Positions 23,308-36,299 of a DNA stretch of 64,000 bases are shown piece by piece. How positions within the stretch are numbered: the first letter of the stretch is position 1; each line of letters opens with the position of its first letter. Made by a program: the position numbers and the translations under genes. The notes beneath the pieces were generated by a model. That model was given only the letters and a program-made list of their open reading frames with translations. It did not search any database and had not been told where the DNA came from. The DNA is taken from contig NC_016473.1 in NCBI RefSeq assembly GCF_000226095.1, positions 248,001 to 312,000 on the forward strand, read 5' to 3'. This stretch comes from Thermothelomyces thermophilus ATCC 42464 (lineage: Eukaryota > Ascomycota > Sordariomycetes > Sordariales > Chaetomiaceae).

Positions 23308-23511
23308 TATATAACCTAGGCAGGGCCTAGTTAGGCTCCAGGTCGGGCCTTAACTAGGCCTTAGTCGTATATCTATAGGATGAGTTATAAATAAGTAATA
23401 AACGCTCTATAGACCTATAAGGCATAGGTAAGTAAGGTAGGGTAGGTCTGTTCCTATGCCTAGGTAACGCCTAGGCATTATCTAGCCTAGGTATAGCCTA
23501 GGCCTATAATA

Positions 23512-26500
23512 GCCTAATACCTTACTTACTCTAACTAGCTCCCTTATAGGTATATAGCTTGTAATAGCCCCTATATAACCTAGTATAAGGGCTACCTAAA
23601 GAAAGTTAAGGCCTAGGAAAGGGCTAGGGAGGCCTATTAATATAGACCTTGAAACTTCTAACTACTAAAATAACTATACTAGAAGGTAGCCTTTAAATTT
23701 AATAGCTAGTTAGAAGATAATAACTACTACTAAACTAGGGCTAAATACCCCCTATAGGAGGCCTACCCTAGCCTAATAGGTAGCTAAGAGCGCCTTATAT
23801 AATATCTAATAGACCTATATCTCCTTTCTATAGTCTAGAACCCCCTCCCTTTTGTAACTAGCTAAGGGGGTAATAGCTATAGAGCCTACTAGTATACTCT
23901 TAGCCTCTACTCTAGCTACCTTAAATATAAATTAAGATCCTTTAATAGAATATCTAAGGTAATAAATAGGCTCTTAAGGTCTTATTAGAGGAGGCTAAAT
24001 ATAACCTACTAGCTATTTAGAAACTATAGATTAACTAATTTATAGAGTTAATATACTACCCCTAGGCTTTAAACTACTACCTAGTTTATAAGCCTAAGGG
24101 TAAGACAGTTATTCTAGTAGCTAAGTAATTCCTAATTAGCTAGTAGGACTATTCGGCAGAGGATAACTAGTATAAGGTAACCTTTCTAGCCCTAGGAGAG
24201 AGGGGGTTCGAACTCTAGTTAGTCTATAATAATAAGGGGGAGCAGGCCTTCCTATAGAACCTATTAGCCCTACCCCAGCTATCCTACCCCCTAGTTCTTA
24301 TAGGTGACTTTAACCTCTACTATATAGTCTAAGACCTATTTAATAGGCTTAGCCTAGAGGCTAGGAACCTCCTTAGACTTATAGACTAATAAGACCTTAA
24401 CCTATATATACCTTATAGCTAGGTCACTAGGGCCCCCTAAGGGGACTAATATAGCCGGCCTTCTATAATAGACCTATTCTAGGCCTTTGCTAGGCTAGAA
24501 GTAACCTATAGAGATATTATAGAATAGGGGAAGTCTAACTATTACCTATAGGCCCTATATATCTCCCTCTAAGGGACTAATAGACCTATATTAGCTAGTA
24601 AAGGGTAAGACTAGAAGAGCCTAGATAGGGAGGTTATATAGGCCAAGGCGGCCTATTTCCTACTCTAGCTTAGTAGGTAGGTATTAGCCCTGGCTAGGCC
24701 TATCTTCTAGGGCCTAGAGGAGCTTCTATAGGCCTTTAACAGGCTTATAAAGGCCCTTAACGAGATAGCTATACTCTTAGCGATAGTAAAAAAGGCTAGT
24801 ATAGGTAGTAAACGAGCTTAATAGTAGATAAAGGAGGTTAGAGAGGCCTAGAAGAGGGCTAAGGAGGTAGCAAGGGCCTATAAGGGCACCCTAAACCCCT
24901 ATATATAGGAGGTACTTTAGTAGGCCCTATAAGATTAGGCTAAGATTATTATAGCTATAAAGACTAAGAGCTAGAGAGCTATATTATAGGAAGTAACTAA
25001 CCGGCTAGACCTATTATAAAGGCTAGAGCGGTAGGTAAGGCTATAAAGCTACCTACTAGTTAACCTTCTAAAGCTCCTAGCCTTTAAAGGTAGGCTTATA
25101 ACCTACTAATAAAAAGCTAGGGCACTAGCTAATAAGTTCTTTCCAAACCTAGAAGTAGACCTATCAGATATTAATTACCTAGATCTAAATAAGTATTAAA
25201 AGCCAAAGTTTAAAATAAGCTAGGAGGTTATAGTAGGCAAAGTTAAGGTAATACTAGTAAGCTAATACCAACCCTCTAGGGCACCACTTAGTACCTCTAG
25301 AACTAAACCTCCGTCTGGTCAGATAGGGAAGAGCTTTAGCTCAAAATGTCTAGGGCGTCCGAGTATTTATAGCTATAGTAGGCAAGTCCGACTATCCGGA
25401 CGGTAATAAGGATAGAGGTAAAGGTAGCGATAGTAATGTCCCTCTAGATAGACGTAGAAGAGTGTACTTACGTAGAAAAAGATATCTCTAACTTATAAAA
25501 GAAAGAAGAACTATATCCTATTACTCTAATCTATTAGAGTAAATAAGTGTTAAAAGCTATCTATTGTCCTTGTCTCCTTGTCTAGTGCCCCTAGATAGGT
25601 AACCTCTATTTATACCTATTGTATATAATAAAACTCCATAGAACTGGAAAAACAAAACTATATCCTATGTCCTTCTGGTTATATTAAGAACTTCTAGCCC
25701 TAGTTTACTAGCTAGAGTAGCCCTATAGAAGGCTATAGGAGAGGACCTCCTCCTTATAGGTCTACTAAAGGCCTATAGGTAGCTGCTCTTCTAGATACTA
25801 GTTATATTAGCCTTAGAGAGCCTATAGCTTAGTTACTTTCTGGCCTAGTTTAAAAGGGCTAAGACAATAGTCCTCTATAAACCTAGCAAACCCCTATAGG
25901 CTTACTTTACCCTAGGGGGCTATAGGCTTATAGTACTCCTACTAATAGTAGGTAAGGTATTAAAAGCTATAGTTACCTAGAAGGTAATGGCTATCATAGA
26001 AGCCTATAGGCTTCTCCTAGCTAAATAGATAGGTAATTATAAGTATAGGTCTATAGAGCTAGCTATCTAGCTTATTATAGTATAGGTCTAGGAGGCTTAG
26101 AAGTATAAGGTAGCTACCTCCTTCCTATAGCTCGATATCTTAGGGGCCTTTAATATTATTGACTATACCTAGCTACTAGCCACTTTATAGGGCTAGGGCT
26201 TCCTAAAGTAGGTAGTAGTCTAGGTTAAGGAGTAGCTATAGGATAGGGTAACTATTCTTTACTTTGATAGCTAGGAAACAGAGGATATAATAGTAAAGGC
26301 TAGGGTCTTATAGAGGTTACCCCTCTCCCCTACACTATTTATTTTCTATATAGCCTCCCTCTACTGGGCTATTTACTAGGCCTACCCTATAGTTACTTTG
26401 ATAGGATTTACTAATAATACTAACCTTTTAGCCTTTAAGAAGGCTAAAGTAGCCTATAATAGTTAGCTATAAAGGGCCTAGAAGGCCTATCTATAGTAAG

Positions 26501-26546
26501 TAAAGACCTAGAGTATAGCTTTTACCCTAGAAAAGTATAAACTTAC
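23512..26546 (+). pseudogene. Tad1-like LINE: ORF1 end, endonuclease and RT
   Basis: A + strand LINE. 23512 to ~23900 is probably late ORF1. From ~23940 an ORF2 begins with an AP-type endonuclease: LLAIQKPQINQF (Gln from TAG), then the diagnostic LIGDFNLYY near 24298-24325 and SIIDLF near 24455. After a linker the RT follows the solo LTR: GKVLKAIV (~25950), LQLDILGAFN (~26130-26155), LPLSPTLFIFYIASLY (~26320-26365) and GFTNNTNLLAF (~26405-26435, Asp pair lost). The LINE would nick DNA and prime reverse transcription at its target. It is cut by a family-3 solo LTR (25258-25707) and ends where family-2 copy 2b inserted. Stops are RIP-type. Confidence 0.88.
25258..25707 (-). repeat. solo LTR of family 3 inside the LINE
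   Basis: 450 bp, matching 32202-32650 end to end. It starts TAAGCTAATACC (TAAGCTAGTGCT in the other copy) and ends CCCTAGTTTA. It is flanked on both sides by CTAG (ACTAG if the terminal A is shared). The LINE frame resumes after it. A solo LTR forms by recombination between the two LTRs of a former full element. Confidence 0.88.
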
Positions 26547-26877
26547 TGTAATATACTAGCCTTATAGCACCTATAGATAAGTATATAATATTTTATTTTA
26601 CTACCTTAAGGAGAAAAAAAGAGGAAGAATATAAGAGTTATATAGATAAATGCCTTTTAACTAATATATATATATATAACCTAGGTAAGGCCCGGTTAGG
26701 CTCTAGGTCAGGCCCTAACTGGGCCTTAGCTATATATCCACTAGACAAGTTATAAACAAGTAACAAACGCTCTATTAGACCTGTAAGGTATACGTAAGTA
26801 GGGCAGGGTAGGTCTATTCCGGTGCCTAGGTAAAGCCTAGGCATTATCTAGCCTAGGTATAGCCTAGGCCTATAATA
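26547..26877 (-). repeat. 3' LTR of family 2 copy 2b
   Basis: 331 bp. It starts TGTAATATACTAGCC and ends GCCTATAATA, followed by TA and a C-rich run that is the complement of the polypurine tract. The left flank, CTTAC, is LINE sequence. Confidence 0.9.
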
Positions 26878-27519
26878 TACCCCCCCCCCCTTCTCTTTTT
26901 CGTAGTTACTAGGCCGACCTACCTTACGTTATGCCCCTATATTAGTCCTATAAGCAGGTCCTATACCTTCCTTTCTTTATCATTATAATAATGTAACCTA
27001 TATATATAATGGCGTATTATATATAAATAGGTAGCTATTCGAGTTTAGATAAAGCCTATACCTCCTTCCCTTTATTATTAGAATAACGTAACCTATATAT
27101 ATAGTAATAAGTTATATACGTAATAAATAGTTTGCCTAGGTCCTATATACTCCCTTATTACCTTCCTCCTAATGTCTATAAATACCCCTTCTTCTTCCCT
27201 CCTCCTCCTAATTCTCTCTCTTATAACTAACTCTCCTCTTCCTTTATACCATTTAAGCGCCCCTGCTTCCTATAACTATACTTATTACCTATACCTTTAT
27301 TATATCCTTAGGGTTTTTTCTTAATTAGTATCTATCTAGTATATTAATAGCTATTAGTTTATTTAGTAATAGTAGTAATAGTTATTACCTTAGTAGTAAT
27401 AAGAATAAAGATTACTATATAAGTTTTCCTTTACCTATATTAATTTTTAGCTATTATATATATCTATATAAGGTATAGACTAATTCTTTATTTTATAGTA
27501 TAAGAATATTAACCTCTCC

Positions 27520-28397
27520 CTTAGTAAGTATATTATTAAGGGTAACTCTTCTAATAAGGAGTTTAAACTATAGCTTAAGAAGTAATAATACTACTTATTA
27601 TATATTAATTAACTTCTAACAGATAATAAGGTCAAGTATATCTAAGGCTAAGGCACTTCTTATATAAGTTACTATACTAGTTAGAGAAGCTATATTTAAG
27701 ATCTATAGCTCTAGGCTAATAACCCTTACCTATATATAGGTATTAAGAAACCTATAAATTATTATAATACTAGTATTACCCTTACCTCCCCTACCTACTA
27801 TAAGATCGCTAACTAAGGCACCTATTATACTATCCTAATAGCTAAGTTCTCTATATTAGTATATTTATTCTCTATACTCTTCAAGGCTACCTAGTCTAAC
27901 CACTTACCTAAATAGGCTACCTTTGCCCCTACCTAGGCTATAAGTTCTTATTACTCTAATAATAACTTTACCCTAGTTATTACCGCCCCTACCCCTAATA
28001 TCCCTACCTATTATAGTAATATTATCTAGCCTATTATTACCCCTAACCTTACTTTATAAGCTACTAGGTAGCTTATATACTATATTACAATATAGAATAA
28101 TAATATACTATACTAGATATAGTATATAAATAAAAATATATTAACTTTAGTTAATACTAATGCTACCCTTGTTACCTACATCCTAGGCACCCTATCGCCT
28201 ACTTCCTACGCCTACTCCTATACCTCTATATATATACCCTATACCTATACCAATCGACTTCGGCCGTTCCTATACCTATCGCTCTTCCTTACCTGCCAAG
28301 TGTATAGCATGCCTAGTCCACGATTATAAGGACCCTACCCTTGATACTATAACTATCGTTTTAAAGGGGGAGGATAAGGAGGAGGAGGTTATAGAGT
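27520..28397 (+). pseudogene. antisense frame in the 3' region of 2b
   Basis: Homologous to 41260-42178. Conserved blocks include ANQGTYYTIL, TNATLVTYILGTL (fully legible near 28155-28190) and the acidic end EDKEEEVIE. TAG/TAA replaces Gln at the same positions as in 2c. A 4-bp net insertion near 28230 (ATATATATA) shifts the frame in this copy. The sense strand does not show a comparable frame here. Product unknown. Confidence 0.6.
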
Positions 28398-28449
28398 AAG
28401 CGTATTATATACTAGTTAGTATATTTATTTTTATTTTTATAATTAGACT

Positions 28450-30726
28450 ATCTCTATAGGTATATTTATAAGGTAGCTATAATATATCTATAATATAACT
28501 ATAACGTGTCTATTGCTTATTTACCCTAGGTTTACCTACCTACATGCAAATTTTAAATTATCTACTTTTATACTCTTCCCTACCTCTTATTTATAACTAG
28601 TCTATTATTATTATATATATCTCCCTATTCCTACTTAAATGTATTAAGCGCCTTAGTATTTTCTAGATTTTCTAATGGTTCCTAAGTTAGGGTATTATAT
28701 CCCTTCTATTTTACTAGTATATTATATCGATTTCCCTTTCCCCTTATATTCCTAGTTATAAGGATTGCTTTTACTTTATATTCTTCCTATAATAGTCCTT
28801 CCTAGGAGAATTCTAATACTAGGTCTAGTTAGAAATCTAATATACGTTATAAAGGTTACTAGTAGGTTAGATATAATGTATTTAATAAGGTTAATATAGA
28901 AGGTAAGGTAGAGGCTATAGGGAATATTTAGAGTTATTAATATTATAATTACTCTATATTTAGTATTAACCTGATCGAGTTTATAGCTAGGGTAATTAGT
29001 CTTAATATTATATAAGGATAGTTATACTTTATCCTTTACCTTAAATCTCTTAGCTAGGTGTTAAGAATGATTAGTATTTTATTACTAGTACTACTATATA
29101 TATAATAGCGGCCTAGGTTTATTTTATACCTTCTCTTAAATAATATAAGAAATTAGTAGCTCTTCCTTATAAGGTTAAGGTGGGAGTGTCTAATAGGTTA
29201 ATAAACTATATTAGGCTTATATTATAACTATAGAGGAGGTAGCTTATATTTATCCTAGTTATTATTAAGTTATAGTTATTAATTATAAGCTAGTATATAG
29301 GTAGATATTTAGGCTAGTTATACTAAGTAAAGGAAACTATAATCTATAGGATAGTCTATATCTCTTAATTTATATATTCTATATCTCTATCCATCCATAG
29401 GTAATAGGCTATTAATAGTAGCTATTTAATTCTAATAGTCTTATAGAGAGTAATCTAAAACTAGCTAAGCTAGTCTAAACTATAATTAGTAATGATTTAT
29501 ATTAGGAATCTATAAAACCGTTATTATATATCCTAGAACTAGAGTATATATACCTTAGCTCTTATTAAGGATATAGCTTTAAGTTAGATATACTTTAACA
29601 GCCAGTTAATAATTACTGTAAGGTATTAAGGTAAATTCTTATCTTATATAGAGAGATCAACTATAAAATTGATAGAAATCTGTTTCTAGAAGCGGTTAGC
29701 AATAGGTAAGGGCTAGAGGAGCCTTTATTATAGTTAATATAAAACCTTAGCCCTTTAATATATATAATAGTTCCTTATAAACCTCTTCGTATCTAGAGAT
29801 ATAAAGTCCTAATAGTAGTCCTATTAGAGTATTTTAAATAACCTATTCTTCCCTAGGTAGCCTAATATAAGGGAGTTATAGATATATTATAGAATAGTAG
29901 TTATAAGCAGCTCCTATATAGGAAGCTAGAGTCTACCTTAGAACTAAAGGGTACCTTATATATTAAGGGAGTAATCTATAATCTAGGTCTATACTACGTT
30001 TACCTCCTTTAGAAATTTCTAGGCCCTATCTTAGATAGCCTAGAGATAATATATATAATGTTTATCCTTAATAACTCCCTTATCTTATAAGGTTATAAGC
30101 TATCTATCCATAAAAATGGTACTTCCCTTTAATAAATAAGGTACTTTAGGTAATATTAAGATACTTATTATATCTATCTAGATAGTAAGGAGGAGTTATA
30201 TTATCTATTATATATCCTTAGGGTGGTAATCTTATTTATAATAGGATAAGGTATCTAGATAGGAAGCTTATAATTCTAATTAGTAATAAAGTTTAAAGTT
30301 AAAGAGGGAAGGTATTTTAGCCTATTAGGCTTACTATTTACTAATTAAATAAGGCTAGGAGAAATATTTAAGGTTTTTATAATTAGTTAGGATCTAAAAG
30401 AAGGTAATAATATTATAAAGCTTAGCTAACTAGGCCTTTAGGTATAAGATAATTATAAGTAGTTCCTTATTATAAATTATTTAGTTCTATTTAGCTAGGG
30501 ATAGTTTTATAGAATCATAGGCTATAAGGTATAGGACCTTATCTTCTCCTTATTAGGATAAGTACCCTCTTAATATTATCCTAAAATAGTCTACCTTAAG
30601 TACTATCTCCTATTTAAGATCCTATTATACTAAGATAGGTACTAATATAAAAGCTATCTTAAGAGCTTTAAAGGCCTCTTATTCCCTAGTCCCTTACTAG
30701 AATAAGATATTCTTATAAACTAACTA
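28450..30726 (-). pseudogene. pol of 2b (RNase H, integrase, chromodomain), RIP-inactivated
   Basis: Colinear with the - strand pol of 2c (42340-44510) and of 2a in reverse. The chromodomain lies at ~28610-28790, integrase ~28900-29880 (PLPIANRF-like at ~29690, core motifs near 29500 and 29380), and RNase H ~30180-30680. Gag, protease and RT are missing because the LINE interrupts the copy. Stops are at Gln and Trp. Confidence 0.8.
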
Positions 30727-32201
30727 TTATTATTATTATTATTAGTCCTATACCACTATACTAATAAGTATACCAGAGCCTCTCTAGTTATATACAAAGG
30801 AAACCGTACCTAATAGGCCAGATAAAACCCTCTATCTTGCCTTTAACGCCTAATCTAAAGTACTAATATACTATAAAGAAAAGGAGAAGTAGCTAGAATA
30901 GCCCTATAGAGGCCTTACCTCCTGGTCTAGCCTCCTTACAAGGCGGTATTCCGGGAGCCTCCCAAGGTCCATTAGCCACTATAGAACCCTCCTTACCAAA
31001 AGATAGTTATAGGCCCCTATACCCTATAAAACAAGGTCTAGGTCCCTTTATAACCGTATTTCCTAGGATTCCTATGTTCGGCTTCTTAATAGGTTCAGGT
31101 ACCAAATAACTAGGTGCTTAACAGTCTCCCTCCCCTGGCTATAAGTATAGTAGGGAGTACTAACCCCTAAGACTTAAACCCTAAAAAGGAAGTTATAGAG
31201 GCTAATAGCCCCTATATAAGCCTATACTAGTAGGGAGCTCTAGGCCTTTATTAGGCCCTAGTACCTTTATAGGCCTTCCCTTATAAAAGCTAGGTATAGG
31301 GGGTCTTTATCTAATATATACTATATCCTCCTACCGGCTTAGTTAGCCTTCTAGTAGTTACTCTAGCTAGCTACTATAGCTAGTTCTATAGCCTATAGCC
31401 TCCTCTATAAGGTATATAAGGGGGGTAGACCCTTTCTATAGCCCTCCTAAACCTATTACTAGACTATCGACCTTATTACCTCTAGGGCTATAGGCTTTAG
31501 CTCCTAGCCCCTTATACTAGCCTTTCTCTTCTAGAACCTCTAGCTTAGCCTATTATAGACCTATTAGATAAGAGCCTTTATAGGGACCTAGGAGGCCCTT
31601 AGGCCTACTCTGGTTTATAGGAGTAACTAGTCGAGTTTAGCTTTAAAGTTAGCTAGCCTTATATTAAGATAAAGGTTAAAGGGTAGTACCTAGGCTTCCG
31701 TTTCAAGGTATTAGATAGGAGTAGCCTTATAGGCCTTAGTAATTACTTAAAGGGTCTTATATTAGGCCTTTAATAGCTCCGTAGCAGGGCCTTCTAGCTT
31801 ACCTCCTAGCTTAGTAAGCTTATAGAAGTTTAAGGCCTTATAAGTTAAGGCGCTATAGATATACTTAATATAGACCTTATAGGCCTATAGGAGGCTAGGG
31901 CCCTAGGTCTTTATAATAAGCCTAGTTAAGGTAAACTCTTAAGTTTCTAACTTCCTAGCTACCTTTATATAATAAGGGCCTTACTATAGCTTCTAGTCTA
32001 GCTAGACCCTTAGGAATCTAGCTAACTTCAAAGGGGCTATAGTAATAGTATCCCCTCTAGGCTATAGGAGCTTTAGCAGTCACGACCACTATTTCTAGCC
32101 CCTATTAAAGTAAATAAGTTTATACTTTTCTAGGGTAAAAGCTATACCTTAGGTCCTTACCTACTAGAGGTAGGCCTTCTAGGCCCTCTATAGCTAACTA
32201 T
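30727..32201 (-). pseudogene. Tad1-like LINE on the - strand, 3' segment
   Basis: The reverse complement matches 5960-7418: RT end, C-terminal region and the (TAA)n tail (as ATT repeats at 30724-30745). The LINE inserted in family-2 copy 2b. It is cut at 32201 by the family-3 element and resumes at 50926. This piece lacks the catalytic RT core, which lies in the far piece (58638-59497). Confidence 0.88.
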
Positions 32202-32650
32202 TAAGCTAGTGCTAACCCTCTAGGGCACTACTTAGCACCTCTAGAACTAAACCTCCGTCTAGTCAGATAGGGAGGAGCTTCGGCTCAAAATGTCTAGGGC
32301 ATCTGAGTATTCGCGATTACAGTAGACAAGTCCGACTATCTAGATAGTAACAAGGATAGAGGCAAAGGTAGCGATAGCGATGTCCCTCTAGATAGACGTA
32401 GAAGAGTCTACTTATATAGAAAAAGATATCCCTAACTTATAAAAGAAAGAAGAACTATATCCTATTATTTAGATCTATTAGAGTAAACGAGTATTAAAAG
32501 CCCCCTATTGTCCTTATCTATCTATCTAATGCCCTTAGATAGGTAATCCCTATTTATATCTATTATATATAATAAGCTTTATAGAACTAGAAAAATAAAA
32601 CTATACCTTATATCCCTTTAGTTATATTAAGAACTTCTAGCCCTAGTCTA
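32202..32650 (-). repeat. 3' LTR of family 3
   Basis: 449 bp, colinear with the solo LTR at 25258-25707. Just to the right, ACTTCCCCTTC is the complement of a polypurine tract (GAAGGGGAAG on the sense strand), confirming that the element reads on the - strand. Confidence 0.88.
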
Positions 32651-35450
32651 TACTTCCCCTTCGAATTTGCCTTAAGGCTTCTATTAATAAATTTATACCT
32701 AAAACCTTACTTATATTCCTTATAATACCTTGCTTATTTAGCTCTATTATTACCTTTAGATAAGGGCTATTTCTTAGATACCTAATACCTTTATTAGGCT
32801 TTTACTTTAATATCTAGTATATCCTAGCCTATAAACCATAGTAAGTACTTAGGAACTAGCTCTAGATCTTTAGGCCTTAAATGCTTAAATAGTAGGGGTT
32901 AAGTCTATTTAGTTAGATTATTATTAGGATGATACTAATAAGCCTATCCTTTCTTAGTAACTTAGGTTAAGTATATCTCCTATATCTAAACTAGCTTACT
33001 TAGCTTTATCTTAATCCAGCTAGATAGCTATTATATTACTAAAGGTACCTACTTTACTAATTACTATTACTATAACCTTAAAGGTTTTCTTTATCCTTTT
33101 AAAGCTATAAGTTACTCCTTTACCTATTCTATTATATATTAGTAGATAGCTATCCTTAGTTTATAGGGGTACTTAAGTATCTATTAGAGTAGCTAAGGCG
33201 GCTTAAGTCCCTTAGGTACCTTATTAAGGAACTGCTAGATAGTATTATCTATAGGAACCTAGCGATCTTTCTTTATAACTAGTTACTCCTTTATTAGTAG
33301 TAGGTTATCTTTTCCTTCCTCTATCTAGATAGAGATAACCGATTTTACCTATCCTAGCTATAGCTATAGCTATAGAACTAGTAGCCTATAAAGTAGCTTA
33401 TCTATAGGCTACCTAGGTAGTTAATAGGGATAGATATCGCCCTAAGGGTTCTTTAGCTTTTCTAGCTAAAGGGAGCTATTAGGTAGATAGCCTAGAGCTA
33501 TCTAGATTATTCTAAGCTAGAGTATTAATATCTTATTCTTAGCCTTTATTACTTTTAGCCCTATATATAGATAGCCCTTCTAGTAAGGGAGCTTAAGCTA
33601 TACCTTATCTCTCTATTATATCTCTTAGAAGTAGAAGTAATAGAACTTAGCTACCTAGATACTATATTTTTACTAGCCTTTTTATTTTAATATTACCTAT
33701 ACTATTAGCTAATATATATAATCTCTAGGTAATAGAAAAAGAAAGTTAGGAAGAATGACCTTATCCTATAGAGTCTTAAATAGATCTTTTTAACTCTATT
33801 TATTAGAAGGATAGAAGTCTATATAATAGAGATAGGACTCTATCTAGTTATATATAACTATAGCCTAATATAATTATTAAAAGTAGTAAAGGATTACCTA
33901 GAATCGTTTTCTAGCTATATCCTTCTATTTTTATAAGGGTAGTACTAACTACTTAGGCTTTAAGTTACTAATAGCCTTTAGAAAGATATAAATATATAAC
34001 TTATAAGCTATTAATATATATTAAAGTAGGTTTAAGAGGTTATAGCTATTTAGGTATTCCTTCCTTAATATAAGCCCTTTAATATTATATAGGCTTATAA
34101 TAATATTATACTAATATAGGCTAAAGTATATCTTCCCTTAGCTATATAGCCTAATATATAAGGGAAATAGGTAATTAATAATCCATTTATTAGTTTTAAG
34201 ACTAGGACTTATAAGCTACTCTAGCTTTTTAGCTATTACTTCCCTAGGATAGGGAATAGGCCTAGTATATAGCTTATTAAAGAGCTTCTAGGTATTACTA
34301 CTCCTAGGGTAGTTAGTAATTTCTTCCCCTAGAATCTAAGTTATAAGGAGATACCAAAGAAAGAGCCTTAGAGTTTTAAGATCTTCTCCTAGAAGGAGTA
34401 AAGGTAGTCCTATACTTAGTTAGCTTAGCCCTCTAGTCAGAGGGAGAAGGACCGATCCTTCTTTCCTTCTTTAATCTAACTCTCTAATATTATCCCTATA
34501 TATATTTACTATTAGGAGACTTATATAGAGTTACTTAAAACCTAGATTACTAATATTTCGAAAAGAATTGCTTAGTAGAATACTTACCTAATAGTACCTA
34601 GCTATCTAATTAGGTAGAGAAGATATTTTATTTATCATTTTTATAAGTTAGCGATTTATAGTTTATAGTTATTAGTCATAAAAAAGAGAGTAGAGAAGAA
34701 GGTTAAGTTAGAGGTATTTATAGACCTTCTAATTCTTCTTAGATACCTTCCTTATCTAGCTATTCTAGGCTATATTTACTAATTCTAGTATTATCTAATA
34801 GATAACTATATTAGCCTCTATATAATTAGATTATTCTTTATTATAACTCTAAAGAATAACCTTAATTTATATTTTATTTAATAGTAATAAAGGAATATAA
34901 CCTATTATATAATAGGTCATTTTAGCCTAGGTATACTTTCTTTAAATAGAAGTCTAGTAATTTTAATACCCTAATTATTAAATTATTTAAAAAATAAGTA
35001 TCTCCTATTTCTCTTTAAACTTCTTCTTACTTTTCTACCCTTTTAATTAACTCTTGCTTATAATTATCTCCCTTTACTTAAATAGCTAGTATTACTTCTT
35101 CCTATATTACTTCCCCTTTAAACTTGCTATAAGCTCTTATAGGCAAGTTTAACTACTATATCTACTAAAAGAGTTAAACGCTAGAGATATAAATCCTCTA
35201 TCTAGGAAGATATAGAAATCGATAAGGATACTAAGCCTATACTTCCTTCGATAATTAACTAACCAGTAGATTTAATGACTACCTAGGATAATTGGTTCTT
35301 TATACCTCCTAAGTTTATATAGGTAGTGAGAGTAGCTTACCTAGAAGATCCCCTAATACCTTTAGATTATCTAGAGGTAGCCTTAATATAGTATTAGTAT
35401 AAATTATTCCTTTTATACTATAGATTCTTCTTTATTAAGTATCTTAAGAT
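32651..35450. other. unassigned 3' region of family 3
   Basis: About 2.8 kb of strongly RIP-mutated sequence between the 3' LTR and the candidate antisense frame. Both strands give frames with only TAG/TAA-type stops, so coding cannot be decided by eye. I recognise no domain, TIR or LTR inside it. It may be a long 3' UTR, extra genes, or an older insertion too degraded to see. Confidence 0.5.
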
Positions 35451-36280
35451 ATAAGTAGTCTTATATATTTACTAGGAGCTAAACCTTAATCCTAATACCT
35501 TAGAGTAGATATTTAGAATCCTAAGACTTATTCCTACCTATATAGAATTCTTCTATACCTATAAAGGAGCCCTAGTAAAGTGATTATACCTAGTATTTAT
35601 AGAAATTAATAATAGTAGTCTATTTAGCTAGTAGATTTATTCTATAATTACCTACTAGGCCCGAGTTCTTAGTTTATTTATCTAGATATTTAGAGATATA
35701 TAAGAATAACTTCCTCTCGCTAATTAGAGGAAGAGCTAATTAGGGATATAGGAATCTCATACTATATTAGGCTTATAAATAGTCCTACTAAAGGTTAATA
35801 ACTAAGGTTATCCCTCTAAAGAATAAGAAGCCTATTACTATCTACACTATATAGTCATTTTATAATTATATTTTAATAGGTCCTATTCTAGATAGATAGT
35901 ATAGAAACTACTATTAAAGTGATAAGAAGTGCTTATAGGAAGATATAGTTAACGATAGCTCCTAAGATCCTAACCCTTGGCTTATAGGTCAGGCTAAATT
36001 TGACTTTAATAGCTAGCTAAAGAATATTTAGCTAGTAATATAGAAAAAGAGCTCTCTAATTTTAACGGATTTAGATGGTATAATTAGGGATTAATAGGTA
36101 GCTTATAAATAGGGTAAATAGCAATTATAGGTAGGAAACTAGGGATTTAGGGAAAAGGGGCAAAGGTAGTATAGAAAAGGGGGAATTAGAGGTTTAGGTA
36201 GTAAAGAATAAATAGAAGTAAAATCGAATAGGGTTAACTTATATTTCTATTAATAGTTTGAAAGTTAAAATCCAGGTAGT
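35450..36280 (+). pseudogene. candidate antisense frame in the 3' region of family 3
   Basis: On the + strand, opposite to pol, one frame of ~270 codons reads without indels. Its stops are nearly all TAG/TAA. Legible pieces include RPEFLVYLSRYLEIYKNNF (~35660-35715), KVIPLKNKKPI (~35810-35840) and NPWLIGQAKFDF (~35970-36005). The end is basic and Gln/Gly-rich, with RKGGIRGLG near 36180. I do not recognise it. Another + frame is also partly open upstream, and only one copy exists in the window, so this call is weak compared with the family-2 antisense frame. Confidence 0.35.
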
Positions 36281-36299
36281 TTCCCTCTAGTTAGTTTAA

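Larger units (their letters stand above)
21861..23511 (-). repeat. family 2 LTR (2x) split by a Tc1 element
   Basis: 21861-21984 plus 23308-23511 make a ~328-bp family-2 LTR in the same direction as those at 26547 and 40343. The 5-bp flanks (AGGAC left, GCCTA right) do not match, so this is not a simple solo LTR: the right side is LINE ORF1/ORF2 sequence and the left is family-3 gag. A rearrangement or a deletion of a longer element is likely. Confidence 0.85.
26547..30726 (-). mobile_element. family 2 copy 2b, 3' half only
   Basis: The LTR at 26547-26877 is the element's 3' LTR. Rightward follow the antisense frame, integrase, and RNase H back to the RT end, colinear with 2c 40343-44510. 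At 30726 the sequence is broken by the (ATT)n tail of the - strand LINE. The expected continuation (like 44511-47564) is not found on the far side of that LINE in this window. Strong RIP. Confidence 0.85.

Noticed and set aside
26638-26844. 68-codon open frames inside family-2 LTRs (also 47343-47549)
   Set aside because: They lie wholly in LTR sequence with CCTAGG-type repeats and are not shared as a frame by the other LTR copies.
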